DNA of 64,000 nt, taken from assembly GCF_021190915.1 (NCBI RefSeq), contig NZ_JAIOAP010000018.1:62001-126000 (forward strand). Direction: 5' to 3'. The stretch comes from Cohnella silvisoli (GTDB lineage Bacteria; Bacillota; Bacilli; Paenibacillales; Paenibacillaceae). Shown here one piece after another: positions 39,920-48,176 of this stretch (position 1 is its first letter; each line of letters opens with the position of its first letter). Under the pieces are notes generated by a model, which saw only the letters and a list, made by a program, of their open reading frames with translations, did not search any database and had not been told where the DNA came from. The position numbers and the translations under genes are program-made.

Positions 39920-40903
39920 ATGGTCAACAATAGCGATAACAATCAAGGAACAACACAGTTAGCTACATTCGCCGGCGGTTGTTTCTGGTGCATGGTAACG
40001 CCATTCGAAGAGCTTCCCGGCATTGTGGGAGTCGTCTCCGGTTACACCGGAGGTCATACCGTCAATCCTACCTATGAAGAAGTATGCTCGGAAACGACCG
40101 GGCACGCGGAAGCGGTACAAATAACGTTTGATCCCGACATTTTTCCTTATAGCAAGCTTCTGGACATTTACTGGCGTTCCGTAGACCCGACGGACGCGGG
40201 CGGACAATTCCATGACAGAGGTACATCATATCGGCCGGCGATTTTCTACCATAATGAAAAGCAATATGAAGAAGCATTGGCCTCGAAGGAAGCCTTACAG
40301 CTTAGCGGGCGGTTTGACAAACCGATTGTCGTGACGCTAGAACCGGCATCCGTCTTCTACCCGGCAGAGGAGTATCATCAAGACTATCATCATAAAAACC
40401 CGCTCAGGTACAAGTACTACCGCAACGGATCCGGACGGGATGCTTTTCTCCATCAGAATTGGAACACGCGGAAGGATAAGGAGGAGCTTCGCAAGCGCCT
40501 GACGGCTATGCAGTTCGAAGTGACTCAGAACAATGGGACGGAGCCGCCTTTCCGTAATGAATATTACAATAATCAAGAGCAAGGGCTTTACGTGGATATC
40601 GTCTCTGGAGAGCCTCTTTTCAGCTCGCGAGATCAGTTCGATGCCGGCTGCGGCTGGCCCAGTTTCTCGAAGCCGCTCCATGGCGGGAGCATTCAGGAGC
40701 ATCAGGATGTCAGGCATGGGATGATTCGTACCGAAGTGAGAAGCAGGGAAGCGGATTCCCATCTAGGGCATGTATTCGACGACGGTCCGAAGCCAGGGGG
40801 ATTGCGTTATTGTATCAACTCGGCTGCGTTGCGCTTTATTCCTAAAGACAAGTTAGAGGAAGAAGGCTACGGGAAATATTTATCGATGATTAACGAGGAT
40901 TGA
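39920..40903 (+). CDS. msrAB: Bifunctional methionine sulfoxide reductase MsrA/MsrB
   Basis: 327 residues. MsrA occupies about 13-165 with active site FAGGCFWCMVTPFEELPGIV, GYTGGHTVNPTYEEVC and EEYHQDYHHKNP. MsrB follows, about 185-320, with FDAGCGWPSFSKPL, RSREADSHLGHVFDDGP and the catalytic Cys in LRYCINSAALRFIPK. A single CxxC pair for zinc in MsrB is not seen. It repairs oxidised Met of both stereoisomers. ATG follows GGAGAGGAGAA. Confidence 0.95.
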   Translation: MVNNSDNNQGTTQLATFAGGCFWCMVTPFEELPGIVGVVSGYTGGHTVNPTYEEVCSETTGHAEAVQITFDPDIFPYSKLLDIYWRSVDPTDAGGQFHDRGTSYRPAIFYHNEKQYEEALASKEALQLSGRFDKPIVVTLEPASVFYPAEEYHQDYHHKNPLRYKYYRNGSGRDAFLHQNWNTRKDKEELRKRLTAMQFEVTQNNGTEPPFRNEYYNNQEQGLYVDIVSGEPLFSSRDQFDAGCGWPSFSKPLHGGSIQEHQDVRHGMIRTEVRSREADSHLGHVFDDGPKPGGLRYCINSAALRFIPKDKLEEEGYGKYLSMINED

Positions 40904-40923
40904 TTTGGAAAAGAGGGATGAGA

Positions 40924-41226
40924 TTGAGTAAATACGTAGCCTTCGGAAAAATCACGTCTCATCCCGGTCAACGGGACGCACTTGCCCAGATTCTGTTGGA
41001 AGCTGCGGATTTAATGAAGGCTTATGAAGGATGCGAGTTATATATCGTCGGCACAGTGGACGATGATCCCGATTCGGTCTGGGTCACCGAAATTTTCAAA
41101 GACGCTGAAGCACATAAAGCTTCTCTTGCGCTCGAATCCGTTCAAGAAATCATTCAGCGCGGAAGACCTTTGATCGTAGGCGGGGAGCAAATTAAATTGA
41201 ACCCTTTGGGCGGCAAAGGGCTTTAA
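40924..41226 (+). CDS. Antibiotic biosynthesis monooxygenase (ABM) domain protein
   Basis: 100 residues. TTG 40924 is chosen because GAGGG (40913-40917) is at proper distance; ATG 40900 overlaps the msrAB stop and ATG 40918 is too close. YVAFGKITSHPGQRDALAQI, LEAADLMKAYEGCELYIVG and SVWVTEIFKDAEAHKASLAL form a dimeric ferredoxin-like barrel half, as in quinol monooxygenases and heme-degrading ABM proteins. It is probably in one operon with msrAB. Confidence 0.85.
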   Translation: MSKYVAFGKITSHPGQRDALAQILLEAADLMKAYEGCELYIVGTVDDDPDSVWVTEIFKDAEAHKASLALESVQEIIQRGRPLIVGGEQIKLNPLGGKGL

Positions 41227-41268
41227 AAACCAAGGGGCTGTCCTATTAGGGCAGCCCCTTGGTTTTTA
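41225..41268 (+). terminator. Strong terminator
   Basis: AAAAACCAAGGGGCTG (41225-41240) pairs with CAGCCCCTTGGTTTTT (41252-41267). Confidence 0.9.
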
Positions 41269-41326
41269 CCTTTTAACTGTAACAATCCCGTTATTTCAAA
41301 TCGAAGCGGTACGAAAAGAGCGAGCC

Positions 41327-42226
41327 TCAATAAAGCACTCGCCACAAATAGAAGGTCGCATAGGACTCCCAGTTCGTCCAACCGGCCGATAGCTCTTTAA
41401 TGTGAGCAACGGTCGGCTTGTGCGGCATCTCCAGTACGGATTTAATTGCATTGTGTAATCCTACATCGTCGATGGGAAACGCCGAAGGATATCTTAAGCA
41501 ACGCATGAGCACGTAATTTGCCGTCCAAGGACCGATTCCCCGTATCGACACAAGCATTTTCTCCGCAGCCTTGAAATTGTCCGCCGCGAGCAGCATTTCT
41601 TTGCTTAACTTCCCGTTTGCGATCAATTGGGCAACGCCAATCAAATACTCGGATTTCTTGGAAGTCATTTGCAGGGCGGCTAAGTCGCTAACCGATAAGG
41701 TTGCAATAGCTTGCGGAGAAGGGAATAGCCAGCAAGTAATGTCACCTTTGCTTAAGTTCGTTCCGAACGTTTCAACGAATCGTCTCTTGAGCGTATAGGC
41801 GAAAGCGAGGTTAATCTGTTGTCCGATAATCCCCCAGCATAACGCCTCGAATAAATCGGGAATCCCCATATTGCGCAGCCCGTACAATCGATTAACGACA
41901 TTATTCAGAATGGCATCTTGTTGCGATAACGAGTAGAAGGGAGTCAGATCGTTATCAAGATCGAACCATTCCCTAACATAACGAATGATTTCTTCTTGAA
42001 TTTCAACGCTCCAACCTAGCCCGTCATCCAAGGATTGAACGAGAAGGTACCCGGGTTCGTCGCCGCTAATCATGAACAATGGCTGATAAGAGCCTACAGG
42101 TATAGCCTTGTATAACTTGCCGTCGCGAATCTGATATAAGCATTCGTCAGGGGATCGTGCTAAATAATCCAGGTTAACAGAGAAGTTGAACTCCTTGGGT
42201 ACGGGAATTCTAATCGTAGGGTTCAT
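41327..42226 (-). CDS. alkA: DNA-3-methyladenine glycosylase II (AlkA)
   Basis: 299 residues, usual AlkA length. An N-terminal TBP-like part is followed by the helix-hairpin-helix with LVSIRGIGPWTANYVLMRCL and the catalytic Asp in YPSAFPIDDVGLHNAIKS. ALCWGIIGQQINLAFAYTLK is the family signature. It removes alkylated bases (3-methyladenine and others). It is divergent from adaA/adaB, the classical adaptive-response grouping, with an Ada-box-like sequence between. Confidence 0.92.
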   Translation of the reverse strand: MNPTIRIPVPKEFNFSVNLDYLARSPDECLYQIRDGKLYKAIPVGSYQPLFMISGDEPGYLLVQSLDDGLGWSVEIQEEIIRYVREWFDLDNDLTPFYSLSQQDAILNNVVNRLYGLRNMGIPDLFEALCWGIIGQQINLAFAYTLKRRFVETFGTNLSKGDITCWLFPSPQAIATLSVSDLAALQMTSKKSEYLIGVAQLIANGKLSKEMLLAADNFKAAEKMLVSIRGIGPWTANYVLMRCLRYPSAFPIDDVGLHNAIKSVLEMPHKPTVAHIKELSAGWTNWESYATFYLWRVLY

Positions 42227-42301
42227 TGGTAACCTACTCCTTTAATTTCAAACTACTGATCTAGTTGTACCATAAAAAGCCCCTCTAACACTTTGGTAAT
42301 C

Positions 42302-42314
42302 TTGCGCTTTCATT
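42302..42314 (-). promoter_or_regulatory. Ada-box-like sequence
   Basis: On the minus strand AATGAAAGCGCAA combines an A-box-like AAT and the B-box GCAA, close to the AAAGCGCAA element of known Ada operators. It lies between alkA and adaA, about 76 bases from the alkA start. Confidence 0.6.
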
Positions 42315-42371
42315 CCAAATAGCTAACATGAAGCGGGAGTTCGGGGTATACTGATGGTGGAGGTGGTTATT

Positions 42372-42917
42372 TTGAACGACGAATATTGGCAGGCGATCGT
42401 CTTAAGCGACGCCTCTTACGATGGCAAATTTTATTATGGCGTAATGACTACCGGTATTTACTGCCGGCCTTCCTGCAGGTCAAGGGTTCCAGTGAAAACG
42501 AACGTGAAGCTATTCGCGAACAGCTCGCTGGCCTTGGCGGAAAATTTTCGCCCCTGCAAAAGATGCAAGCCGGACGGAGGGAGATTGCCGAATGAAGAAT
42601 GGGTAGCGCAGATCGTTGGCGTCATCGAATCGCGTTATGCCGAGGCGCTGTCGCTCGATAAGCTTGCGGATATGTTTCACGGCAGCCCTTATCATTTGCA
42701 ACGGACGTTCAAGCGAATACAAGGACTTTCGCCAGCGGAGTATTTGCTGAAGACAAGAATAACCAAAGCCCAGGAGTTGCTCGAGAATACGGGACTTTCG
42801 GTGATGGACATCGCATTAGCGGTCGGGATTCCGAATACTTCCCATTTTTCAACCCAATTTCTGAATCAGACGGGAAGTACACCGACATTATACCGTAAAT
42901 CCAAGCAAAATCTATGA
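42372..42917 (+). CDS. adaA: AdaA: methylphosphotriester-DNA methyltransferase / AraC-type activator
   Basis: 181 residues. TTG 42372 behind GGAGGTGG is preferred to ATG 42354. The N-terminal Ada zinc domain has FYYGVMTTGIYCRPSCRSRV and FRPCKRCKPDGG, giving the four Cys, the first of which accepts the methyl group. The C-terminal AraC helix-turn-helix region (LADMFHGSPYHLQRTFKRIQ, VMDIALAVGIPNTSHFSTQF) follows. Methylated AdaA switches on the ada genes and alkA. Confidence 0.93.
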   Translation: MNDEYWQAIVLSDASYDGKFYYGVMTTGIYCRPSCRSRVPVKTNVKLFANSSLALAENFRPCKRCKPDGGRLPNEEWVAQIVGVIESRYAEALSLDKLADMFHGSPYHLQRTFKRIQGLSPAEYLLKTRITKAQELLENTGLSVMDIALAVGIPNTSHFSTQFLNQTGSTPTLYRKSKQNL

Positions 42918-42935
42918 GAGATGGGGGCTTAACTA

Positions 42936-43463
42936 ATGGAAAACAAGGGAGCAAACTCAACGCTGTATTGGACCTATTTAACACAAGGCAATAATCGGAT
43001 GGTGATCGCGGCAACTTCAAGCGGGTTGTCTTATGTCGGATCGTGGAATGAGTCGGATCAAGCTTTTGCGGATTGGGCTCATAAGGTGTTCAGCAACTAT
43101 GAGAGAGTCCAAGACGACGAGAAAATGGAGCTCTACGTAAGGCAACTGGAGGAGTATTTGGCGGGGGAACGCACATCGTTTACTTATCCGGTTGATCTGC
43201 AAGGTACGCCGTTTCAACGAGCGGTATGGGACGCAATGAGCCAAGTTCCCTACGGCAAGACGGCGAGTTACTTGGAAGTCGCGCAGTCTCTCGACAAGCC
43301 CAATTCCGTAAGAGCCGTTGGAACCGCGATCGGAAGAAATCCGGTGCTTATCGTAGCGCCCTGCCATCGAATTATCGGCAAGAACGGAGCGCTAACCGGG
43401 TATCGGGGCGGGTTGGCGATGAAGGAGCAATTGCTGAAGCTGGAAAAAGCGAGTAATCATTAA
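42936..43463 (+). CDS. ogt: O6-methylguanine-DNA methyltransferase (AdaB/Ogt)
   Basis: 175 residues from ATG, 18 bases after adaA. The C-terminal ATL domain contains the Tyr-Arg-type DNA-binding segment VWDAMSQVPYGKTASYLEVA, VRAVGTAIGRNPVLIVAPCH and the acceptor Cys in PCHRI, then GALTGYRGGLAMKEQLL. It removes methyl groups from O6-guanine in a single-turnover reaction. In operon with adaA as in B. subtilis. Confidence 0.93.
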   Translation: MENKGANSTLYWTYLTQGNNRMVIAATSSGLSYVGSWNESDQAFADWAHKVFSNYERVQDDEKMELYVRQLEEYLAGERTSFTYPVDLQGTPFQRAVWDAMSQVPYGKTASYLEVAQSLDKPNSVRAVGTAIGRNPVLIVAPCHRIIGKNGALTGYRGGLAMKEQLLKLEKASNH

Positions 43464-43493
43464 CATTGTTATCTATAGTAATAGCAGCTCCTC

Positions 43494-43578
43494 TGGCGAG
43501 AAAATGAGGTATACCTATCGGAATGATCGTCAATTTCCTTGATTATGACCCTCAATTTGCGGTATAATTTTCTCGCCA
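43494..43578 (+). promoter_or_regulatory. ppaC promoter flanked by a 12-bp dyad
   Basis: TTGATT (43539-43544) and TATAAT (43563-43568) are 18 bases apart. TGGCGAGAAAAT (43494-43505) and its exact complement ATTTTCTCGCCA (43567-43578) bracket the promoter, the second copy overlapping the -10 and start point. This could be a looping operator pair. Confidence 0.55.
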
Positions 43579-43602
43579 AAATAATAGATGAGGAGCAAGA
43601 AA

Positions 43603-44535
43603 ATGAGCAAAGTACTTATCTTCGGTCACAAAAATCCGGATACGGATACGATTTGTTCCGCCATTGCCTACGCAGATTTGAAAACACAGCTGGGAGCCGA
43701 CGTTGAACCGGTTCGTCTGGGCTCCGTAAGCGGCGAAACGCAATTTGCTTTAGATCATTTCGGAATTGCGGCACCGCGTCTCGTCGAGACGGTTGCAAGC
43801 GAAGTAAAAGGCGTCATTCTCGTTGATCATAATGAGCGCCAACAAAGCGTGTCCGATATCGATCAAGTTACTGTGCTGGAGGTTATCGATCACCACCGCA
43901 TCGCTAATTTCGAGACAAGCGCTCCTTTGTACTATCGTGCTGAACCGGTTGGTTGTACCGCAACTATTCTCAATAAATTATACAAAGAAAACGGAAAATC
44001 GATCCCGAAAGCGATTGCCGGGTTGATGTTGTCCGCGATCATCTCCGATTCCCTGTTGTTCAAATCTCCTACATGCACGGCTGAAGACGTGGCTGCGGCG
44101 CGCGAATTGGCTGAAATCGCAGGCGTTGACGCGAACAGCTACGGACTCGACATGCTGAAAGCGGGAGCGGATCTAAGCGACAAAACGATCGCGCAACTCA
44201 TTTCCCTTGATGCTAAAGAGTTCCAAATGGGCGCTGCCAAAGTGGAAATCGCTCAAGTAAATGCGGTGGACGTGAACGATGTTCTCTCCAAACAAGCTGA
44301 ACTTGAGGACGCGCTTACGAATATCATCAACGAAAAAGGACTTGATCTGTTCTTATTCGTAGTTACCGACATTCTCAACAACGATTCCGTTGGTCTGGCT
44401 CTCGGTCGCGCGGCGGAAGCCGTCGAGCAGGCTTATAGCGTCAAGTTGCAGGACAACAAAGCGGTCCTGAAAGGCGTAGTATCGCGCAAATCGCAAATCG
44501 TGCCTGTATTGACCGACATTTTCAACAAACGCTAA
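43603..44535 (+). CDS. ppaC: Manganese-dependent inorganic pyrophosphatase
   Basis: 310 residues from ATG 43603 behind GATGAGGAG. DHH-family motifs: FGHKNPDTDTICSAIAYADL (His, two Asp), ILVDHNERQQS (Asp-His-Asn), VIDHHRIANF (DHH) and, in the C-terminal DHHA2 domain, VVSRKSQIVPVL with the substrate-binding Arg-Lys. It hydrolyses pyrophosphate in the cytoplasm with Mn and is highly expressed; the promoter here is strong. Confidence 0.95.
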   Translation: MSKVLIFGHKNPDTDTICSAIAYADLKTQLGADVEPVRLGSVSGETQFALDHFGIAAPRLVETVASEVKGVILVDHNERQQSVSDIDQVTVLEVIDHHRIANFETSAPLYYRAEPVGCTATILNKLYKENGKSIPKAIAGLMLSAIISDSLLFKSPTCTAEDVAAARELAEIAGVDANSYGLDMLKAGADLSDKTIAQLISLDAKEFQMGAAKVEIAQVNAVDVNDVLSKQAELEDALTNIINEKGLDLFLFVVTDILNNDSVGLALGRAAEAVEQAYSVKLQDNKAVLKGVVSRKSQIVPVLTDIFNKR

Positions 44536-44547
44536 TCATTGGTCGGA

Positions 44548-44572
44548 GCCCGCGAATAACGCGGGCTTTTTT
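44548..44572 (+). terminator. Terminator of ppaC
   Basis: GCCCGCG (44548-44554) pairs with CGCGGGC (44560-44566), followed by TTTTTT. Confidence 0.9.
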
Positions 44573-44613
44573 GCATACTCGGGGAGACATAGAATGGAGG
44601 CTTTGGACTAACC

Positions 44614-45609
44614 ATGAAATTGAGTGTGCTTGACCATTCTCATGTCAATGAAGGTAGAACCGTGAAGGACGCGCTTAACGAGACGGTAGCGCTTGCCCAA
44701 GAAACCGAGAAATTAGGATATCATCGCTTCTGGGTATCCGAGCATCACGGCTCTCAGGCGCTAGCTTCTTCGAGTCCGGAAGTTCTGATTGCGCATCTTG
44801 CGGCTCATACAGAGAGCATCCGGGTTGGATCAGGCGGGATCATGCTGCCGCATTATAGCTCGTATAAGGTCGCCGAGAACTTCAAGCTGCTTGAAGCGCT
44901 CCACCCCGGTAGAATCGATGTCGGTCTTGGACGCGCGCCGGGGGGATTTCCTATCGCAACTCGAGCGCTGCAAGAGCACAAACGGGTTGATATCGATTTG
45001 TATCCGCAGCAGGTCATGGATCTGAACGATTATTTACATGATGAGAACCCAGCTAATCATCGTTTTGCCGGGTTAAGGGCTTTCCCGCAGACGGAAACGG
45101 TACCCGAACTATGGTTGCTCGGTTCCAGCGACGGCAGCGCGAGAATCGCGGCTGAGCAAGGAACGGCTTACGCTTTTGCCCAGTTTTTCGGAGCTGCGGG
45201 AGATGAGGCTCTTCAACATTATTTCGCCTATTTCCGTCCATCGGTTTATAATAGCAAACCCAAAGCGCTTGCGGCGGTCATGGTTATATGCAGCGATACG
45301 GAGGAGGAGGCACGTCTTCTAGCCAAGAGCAATGAACTGTTCTTCCTCAAGCTGTTAAGCGGCCAAGAGCTCGGTTATCTGCCATCGGTTCAAACCGCGA
45401 ATCAGTATCCCTATTCGGCTATGGAAATACAGATGATCGAACAAATGCGAAGTCGCCGATTTATCGGCACGCCGGGGCAAGTGAAAGAAGCGCTTAAGCG
45501 TTATGCGGATCGCCTACATCTGGAAGAGTTGATGATCGTCTCGCATATCCATGATTTCGATAAACGAATTCAGTCCTACCGTCATGTTGCCGAAGCTTTT
45601 GGATTGTAA
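44614..45609 (+). CDS. LLM-class flavin-dependent oxidoreductase
   Basis: 331 residues. LSVLDHSHVNEGRTVKDALN, HRFWVSEHHGSQALASSSPE, VGSGGIMLPHYSSYKVAENF, GRIDVGLGRAPGG and LWLLGSSDGSARIAAEQGTA are the regular blocks of the luciferase-like, YvbT/YxeK-type subgroup. It binds FMN and, by homology, oxidises a small organic substrate, often in sulfur or aromatic metabolism. Stand-alone gene. Confidence 0.9.
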   Translation: MKLSVLDHSHVNEGRTVKDALNETVALAQETEKLGYHRFWVSEHHGSQALASSSPEVLIAHLAAHTESIRVGSGGIMLPHYSSYKVAENFKLLEALHPGRIDVGLGRAPGGFPIATRALQEHKRVDIDLYPQQVMDLNDYLHDENPANHRFAGLRAFPQTETVPELWLLGSSDGSARIAAEQGTAYAFAQFFGAAGDEALQHYFAYFRPSVYNSKPKALAAVMVICSDTEEEARLLAKSNELFFLKLLSGQELGYLPSVQTANQYPYSAMEIQMIEQMRSRRFIGTPGQVKEALKRYADRLHLEELMIVSHIHDFDKRIQSYRHVAEAFGL

Positions 45610-45617
45610 CCGCGAAT

Positions 45618-45658
45618 AGACCGATAACTCCATCAAGGGTCGGAGCGTCGGTCTTTTT
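45618..45658 (+). terminator. Terminator
   Basis: AGACCGA (45618-45624) pairs with TCGGTCT (45648-45654), followed by TTTT; it may also serve the convergent gene. Confidence 0.65.
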
Positions 45659-45678
45659 GATGGTGTGCTTAATCATTT

Positions 45679-46047
45679 TCATCCCCCGAATAGAATGTCC
45701 AGTACCGTTCCCAACTGCCCCGTTTTATGCCCGTTCAGGACATCCGGATCATACACCTCGACGAACCCGCAATTCAAACAGGATACGAACAAATAATGAT
45801 TATGTTCAATGTCGAACAGCTTGCTTAACCCTGTGCCGGACATCGCCACTTCCTTTGCCCTGCATTCCTCGTGCTTACATTTTGAGCATTTGAATTTATT
45901 TTCGATGATATCGATAATGGATAATTCGCTGAAGGATTCCACTCCGTGATCACGACCTTGCTCTTGTTCGTACAATTCATGCTTGCATGAAGGACAGATA
46001 GTTTCGCCTTGACGTATTTCTTGCTGGCAAAAAGGGCATTCCATCAT
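45679..46047 (-). CDS. Zinc-ribbon protein of unknown function
   Basis: 122 residues with two Cys-rich parts. The N-terminal CPFCQQEIRQGETICPSCKH is a short zinc ribbon (two CxxC). The C-terminal KCSKCKHEECRAKEVAMSGT plus SCLNCGFVEVYDPDVL is the zinc-binding pattern of the nucleic-acid-binding zinc-ribbon family (YjqA/YgiT-like). No fused domain. Function unknown. Confidence 0.75.
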   Translation of the reverse strand: MMECPFCQQEIRQGETICPSCKHELYEQEQGRDHGVESFSELSIIDIIENKFKCSKCKHEECRAKEVAMSGTGLSKLFDIEHNHYLFVSCLNCGFVEVYDPDVLNGHKTGQLGTVLDILFGG

Positions 46048-46150
46048 AAGTTCAACTCCCGTTAATCGTGTTATAAGGTTTTGATTTGAGTATATATAAA
46101 TGATGTGATCGGTTAAAGCGTAAAATAGGGTGTTGCGAAAACTAATCTAA

Positions 46151-46306
46151 TTAGTTAGCGGCGTTTTTCTCACTGTTTCTACCCCGATCCGGGCGGTTCT
46201 ACAATTCATTGTTTTCGCGATAGGCGCCATTGGATACGCCGTCGTGGTGTTGATTGATATGGCTTTGGTGTATATGATGAAGTTATATAATACGGTTCAG
46301 GCTTAA
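46151..46306 (+). other. Short hydrophobic frame without a clear start
   Basis: Between the zinc-ribbon and phosphoesterase genes a 51-codon frame reads TPIRAVLQFIVFAIGAIGYA and VVVLIDMALVYMMKLYNTVQ. It is very hydrophobic but has no plausible start codon with a ribosome site; it may be the end of a lost membrane protein or a chance frame. Confidence 0.25.
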
Positions 46307-46331
46307 TAACACGGAATCGAGGTCGGTGCGG

Positions 46332-46838
46332 ATGAAAATCGTAGTCGTATCCGATACGCATATGCCAAGAATGAATAAGAAGCTGCCCGAGAGACTGCTT
46401 AAAGAGCTGAAGACCGCGAGCGCGATCATTCATGCTGGCGATTGGACGAAGTTGTCAGTTTACGAATCTTTGGCAGCATTTGCCCCAACCTATGGAGTTG
46501 CAGGGAACAATGACGGTTCGGACATCGTTCGTAGGTTCGGCCTGCGCAAGGTGCTTGAATTCGAAGGTAGCCGGATCGGAGTCGTACATGGGCACGGTGC
46601 GAGCAAAAGGCTGGGCACGGAATCGCATGCTTTGGAGGCTTTCAAGGGCGTGCAACTAAATGCGTTGATATATGGTCATTCTCACATCCCGGTTCATAAA
46701 CGTATCGGAGAAATGCTCGTATTTAATCCCGGGTCTCCTACGGATAAGAGGAGGCAGGCTTTGTATTCGTTTGGCTTATTGGACATAACAGGCGGTTCCT
46801 TGGTTGCCAAACATATCTTTTACGACGACAAAACGTAA
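46332..46838 (+). CDS. Metallophosphoesterase (YfcE/YsnB type)
   Basis: 168 residues. MKIVVVSDTHMPRMN (D-x-H), AIIHAGDWTK (G-D), GVAGNNDGSD (GNxD), VVHGHGASK and ALIYGHSHIPVHKRIGEMLV (GHxH) give the full metal site of the calcineurin-like fold in the usual order and size of YfcE-type phosphodiesterases. The extra two codons of a longer GTG start are not needed. Stand-alone gene. Confidence 0.92.
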   Translation: MKIVVVSDTHMPRMNKKLPERLLKELKTASAIIHAGDWTKLSVYESLAAFAPTYGVAGNNDGSDIVRRFGLRKVLEFEGSRIGVVHGHGASKRLGTESHALEAFKGVQLNALIYGHSHIPVHKRIGEMLVFNPGSPTDKRRQALYSFGLLDITGGSLVAKHIFYDDKT

Positions 46839-46909
46839 GATGAGAACGGTTCGCTTATGTTATAATTGGAGCATCATTCTAATGGTTTAACCGATTGGAG
46901 CACCCGACA

Positions 46910-47788
46910 GTGAAGACATTTAAGAAATTTTACATCGAAATCACGAGCATATGTAACCTTGCCTGTACCTTCTGTCCTCCGACGAAGCGCCAAGCCAATT
47001 TCATTAAGGTCGATGCTTTCACGAATACATTGGATCAAATCAAGGGACATGCCGAACATATTTATTTTCATGTAAAAGGCGAGCCTCTGCTCCATCCCAA
47101 AATTGATGAGCTGCTTGATATTAGCCACGACAAGGGATTCAAGGTTAATCTCACCACGAACGGAACGTTGCTTCATAAAGCCAAATCCAAGATTCTTGGG
47201 AAACCTGCTTTGAGGCAGATTAACTTTTCTTTGCACAGCTTTGATGGACATGAAGGCTCGGTGGACAAAGAAGGATACGTGTCGAGTGTCCTTGCGTTCG
47301 CGAAGGAAGCGGTGGAAACTTCCAACATTCTAATATCGCTTAGATTGTGGAATCTTACGCCGGATAACGCGACGAACGTGGAGAAGGATCGCAACCGGGA
47401 AGTGTTGGAGAAGATCGAGAAAACATTTAATCTCGACTTTAAGATCGAGGAACATTTTGTCCGAGGGAAAGGCATCAAGATCGCGGATCGGATATACTTG
47501 AATCATGAGGAAGAGTTTAAGTGGCCGGATTTGAAGGAAAAGGAAGACGAGGGCAAAGGTTTCTGCCACGCGCTTCGCAATCAAGCCGGTGTACTCGTTG
47601 ATGGGACGGTCATCCCTTGCTGCCTCGATGGCGAAGGCGTCATTAACTTAGGCAATATCAACGACAAGCCGTTCTCCGAAATCATCGAAGGCGAGCGCGC
47701 TAACAATTTGTACGATGGATTCTCCAGAAGAGAAGTCGTCGAGGAATTGTGCAGAAAATGCGGCTATCGCCAAAGGTTTAACGTGTGA
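46910..47788 (+). CDS. Radical SAM/SPASM-type protein
   Basis: 292 residues; GTG 46910 behind TTGGAG is preferred to TTG 46895. The cluster motif CNLACTFCPP (C-x3-C-x2-C) is at about residues 13-22, followed by FHVKGEPLLHPKIDELLDIS (GE motif) and VNLTTNGTLL. The C-terminal part has CCLDGEGVINLGN and CRKCGYRQRF, a shortened SPASM-like auxiliary cluster region. Substrate and maturation target are unknown; no peptide-precursor gene is adjacent. Confidence 0.88.
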   Translation: MKTFKKFYIEITSICNLACTFCPPTKRQANFIKVDAFTNTLDQIKGHAEHIYFHVKGEPLLHPKIDELLDISHDKGFKVNLTTNGTLLHKAKSKILGKPALRQINFSLHSFDGHEGSVDKEGYVSSVLAFAKEAVETSNILISLRLWNLTPDNATNVEKDRNREVLEKIEKTFNLDFKIEEHFVRGKGIKIADRIYLNHEEEFKWPDLKEKEDEGKGFCHALRNQAGVLVDGTVIPCCLDGEGVINLGNINDKPFSEIIEGERANNLYDGFSRREVVEELCRKCGYRQRFNV

Positions 47789-47810
47789 GTAATATAAGGA
47801 ACAAAACCAG

Positions 47811-47832
47811 AGCCGCGGCAACGCGGCTTTTT
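47811..47832 (+). terminator. Terminator
   Basis: AGCCGCG (47811-47817) pairs with CGCGGCT (47822-47828), loop GCAA, then TTTT. Confidence 0.9.
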
Positions 47833-47947
47833 ATATGATTAGAAAGTTTATGGACATCTACTCAACTGGGAAATATAGGGAAAAACCGACACCTAATTTC
47901 CGTGCCATTTCGGAGAAATGGTACCATTATCCCTTTGTCTCAGAAGT

Positions 47948-48106
47948 GAGTTGCCAATCAGCGGATATTCGAATGCCGCGATTTGAGAGGGAGTTGCTAA
48001 TCAGCGGATTTACGAATGTCATGACAGAAGTGAGTTGCAATCAACGGATATTCGGATGCCATGACTTGAGTGGGAGTTGCAATCCACGGATTCCCGAATA
48101 TCACGC
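47948..48106 (+). repeat. Four degenerate 41-43-base tandem repeats
   Basis: Units start at 47948, 47991, 48032 and 48073 with GAGTTGC, followed by AATCA-CGGAT and a TTCGAATG-like block. Spacing is 43, 41 and 41 bases. The stretch 47835-48176 holds no convincing gene; upstream it has a palindrome CCATTTCGGAGAAATGG. Confidence 0.75.
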
Positions 48107-48176
48107 ATATGTTTGCCGTTTCGTGAATTGGTATGGAACGGGTTATCGGCAACTTAAAAAGCAGTCATCCCAAGTA

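Noticed and set aside
46151..46306. Expressed small membrane protein gene
   Set aside because: No start codon with a ribosome site precedes the hydrophobic stretch; kept only as a low-confidence feature.
47948..48106. CRISPR array
   Set aside because: Units of 41-43 bases are contiguous and diverged along their whole length, with no identical repeats separated by unique spacers, and no cas gene is present.
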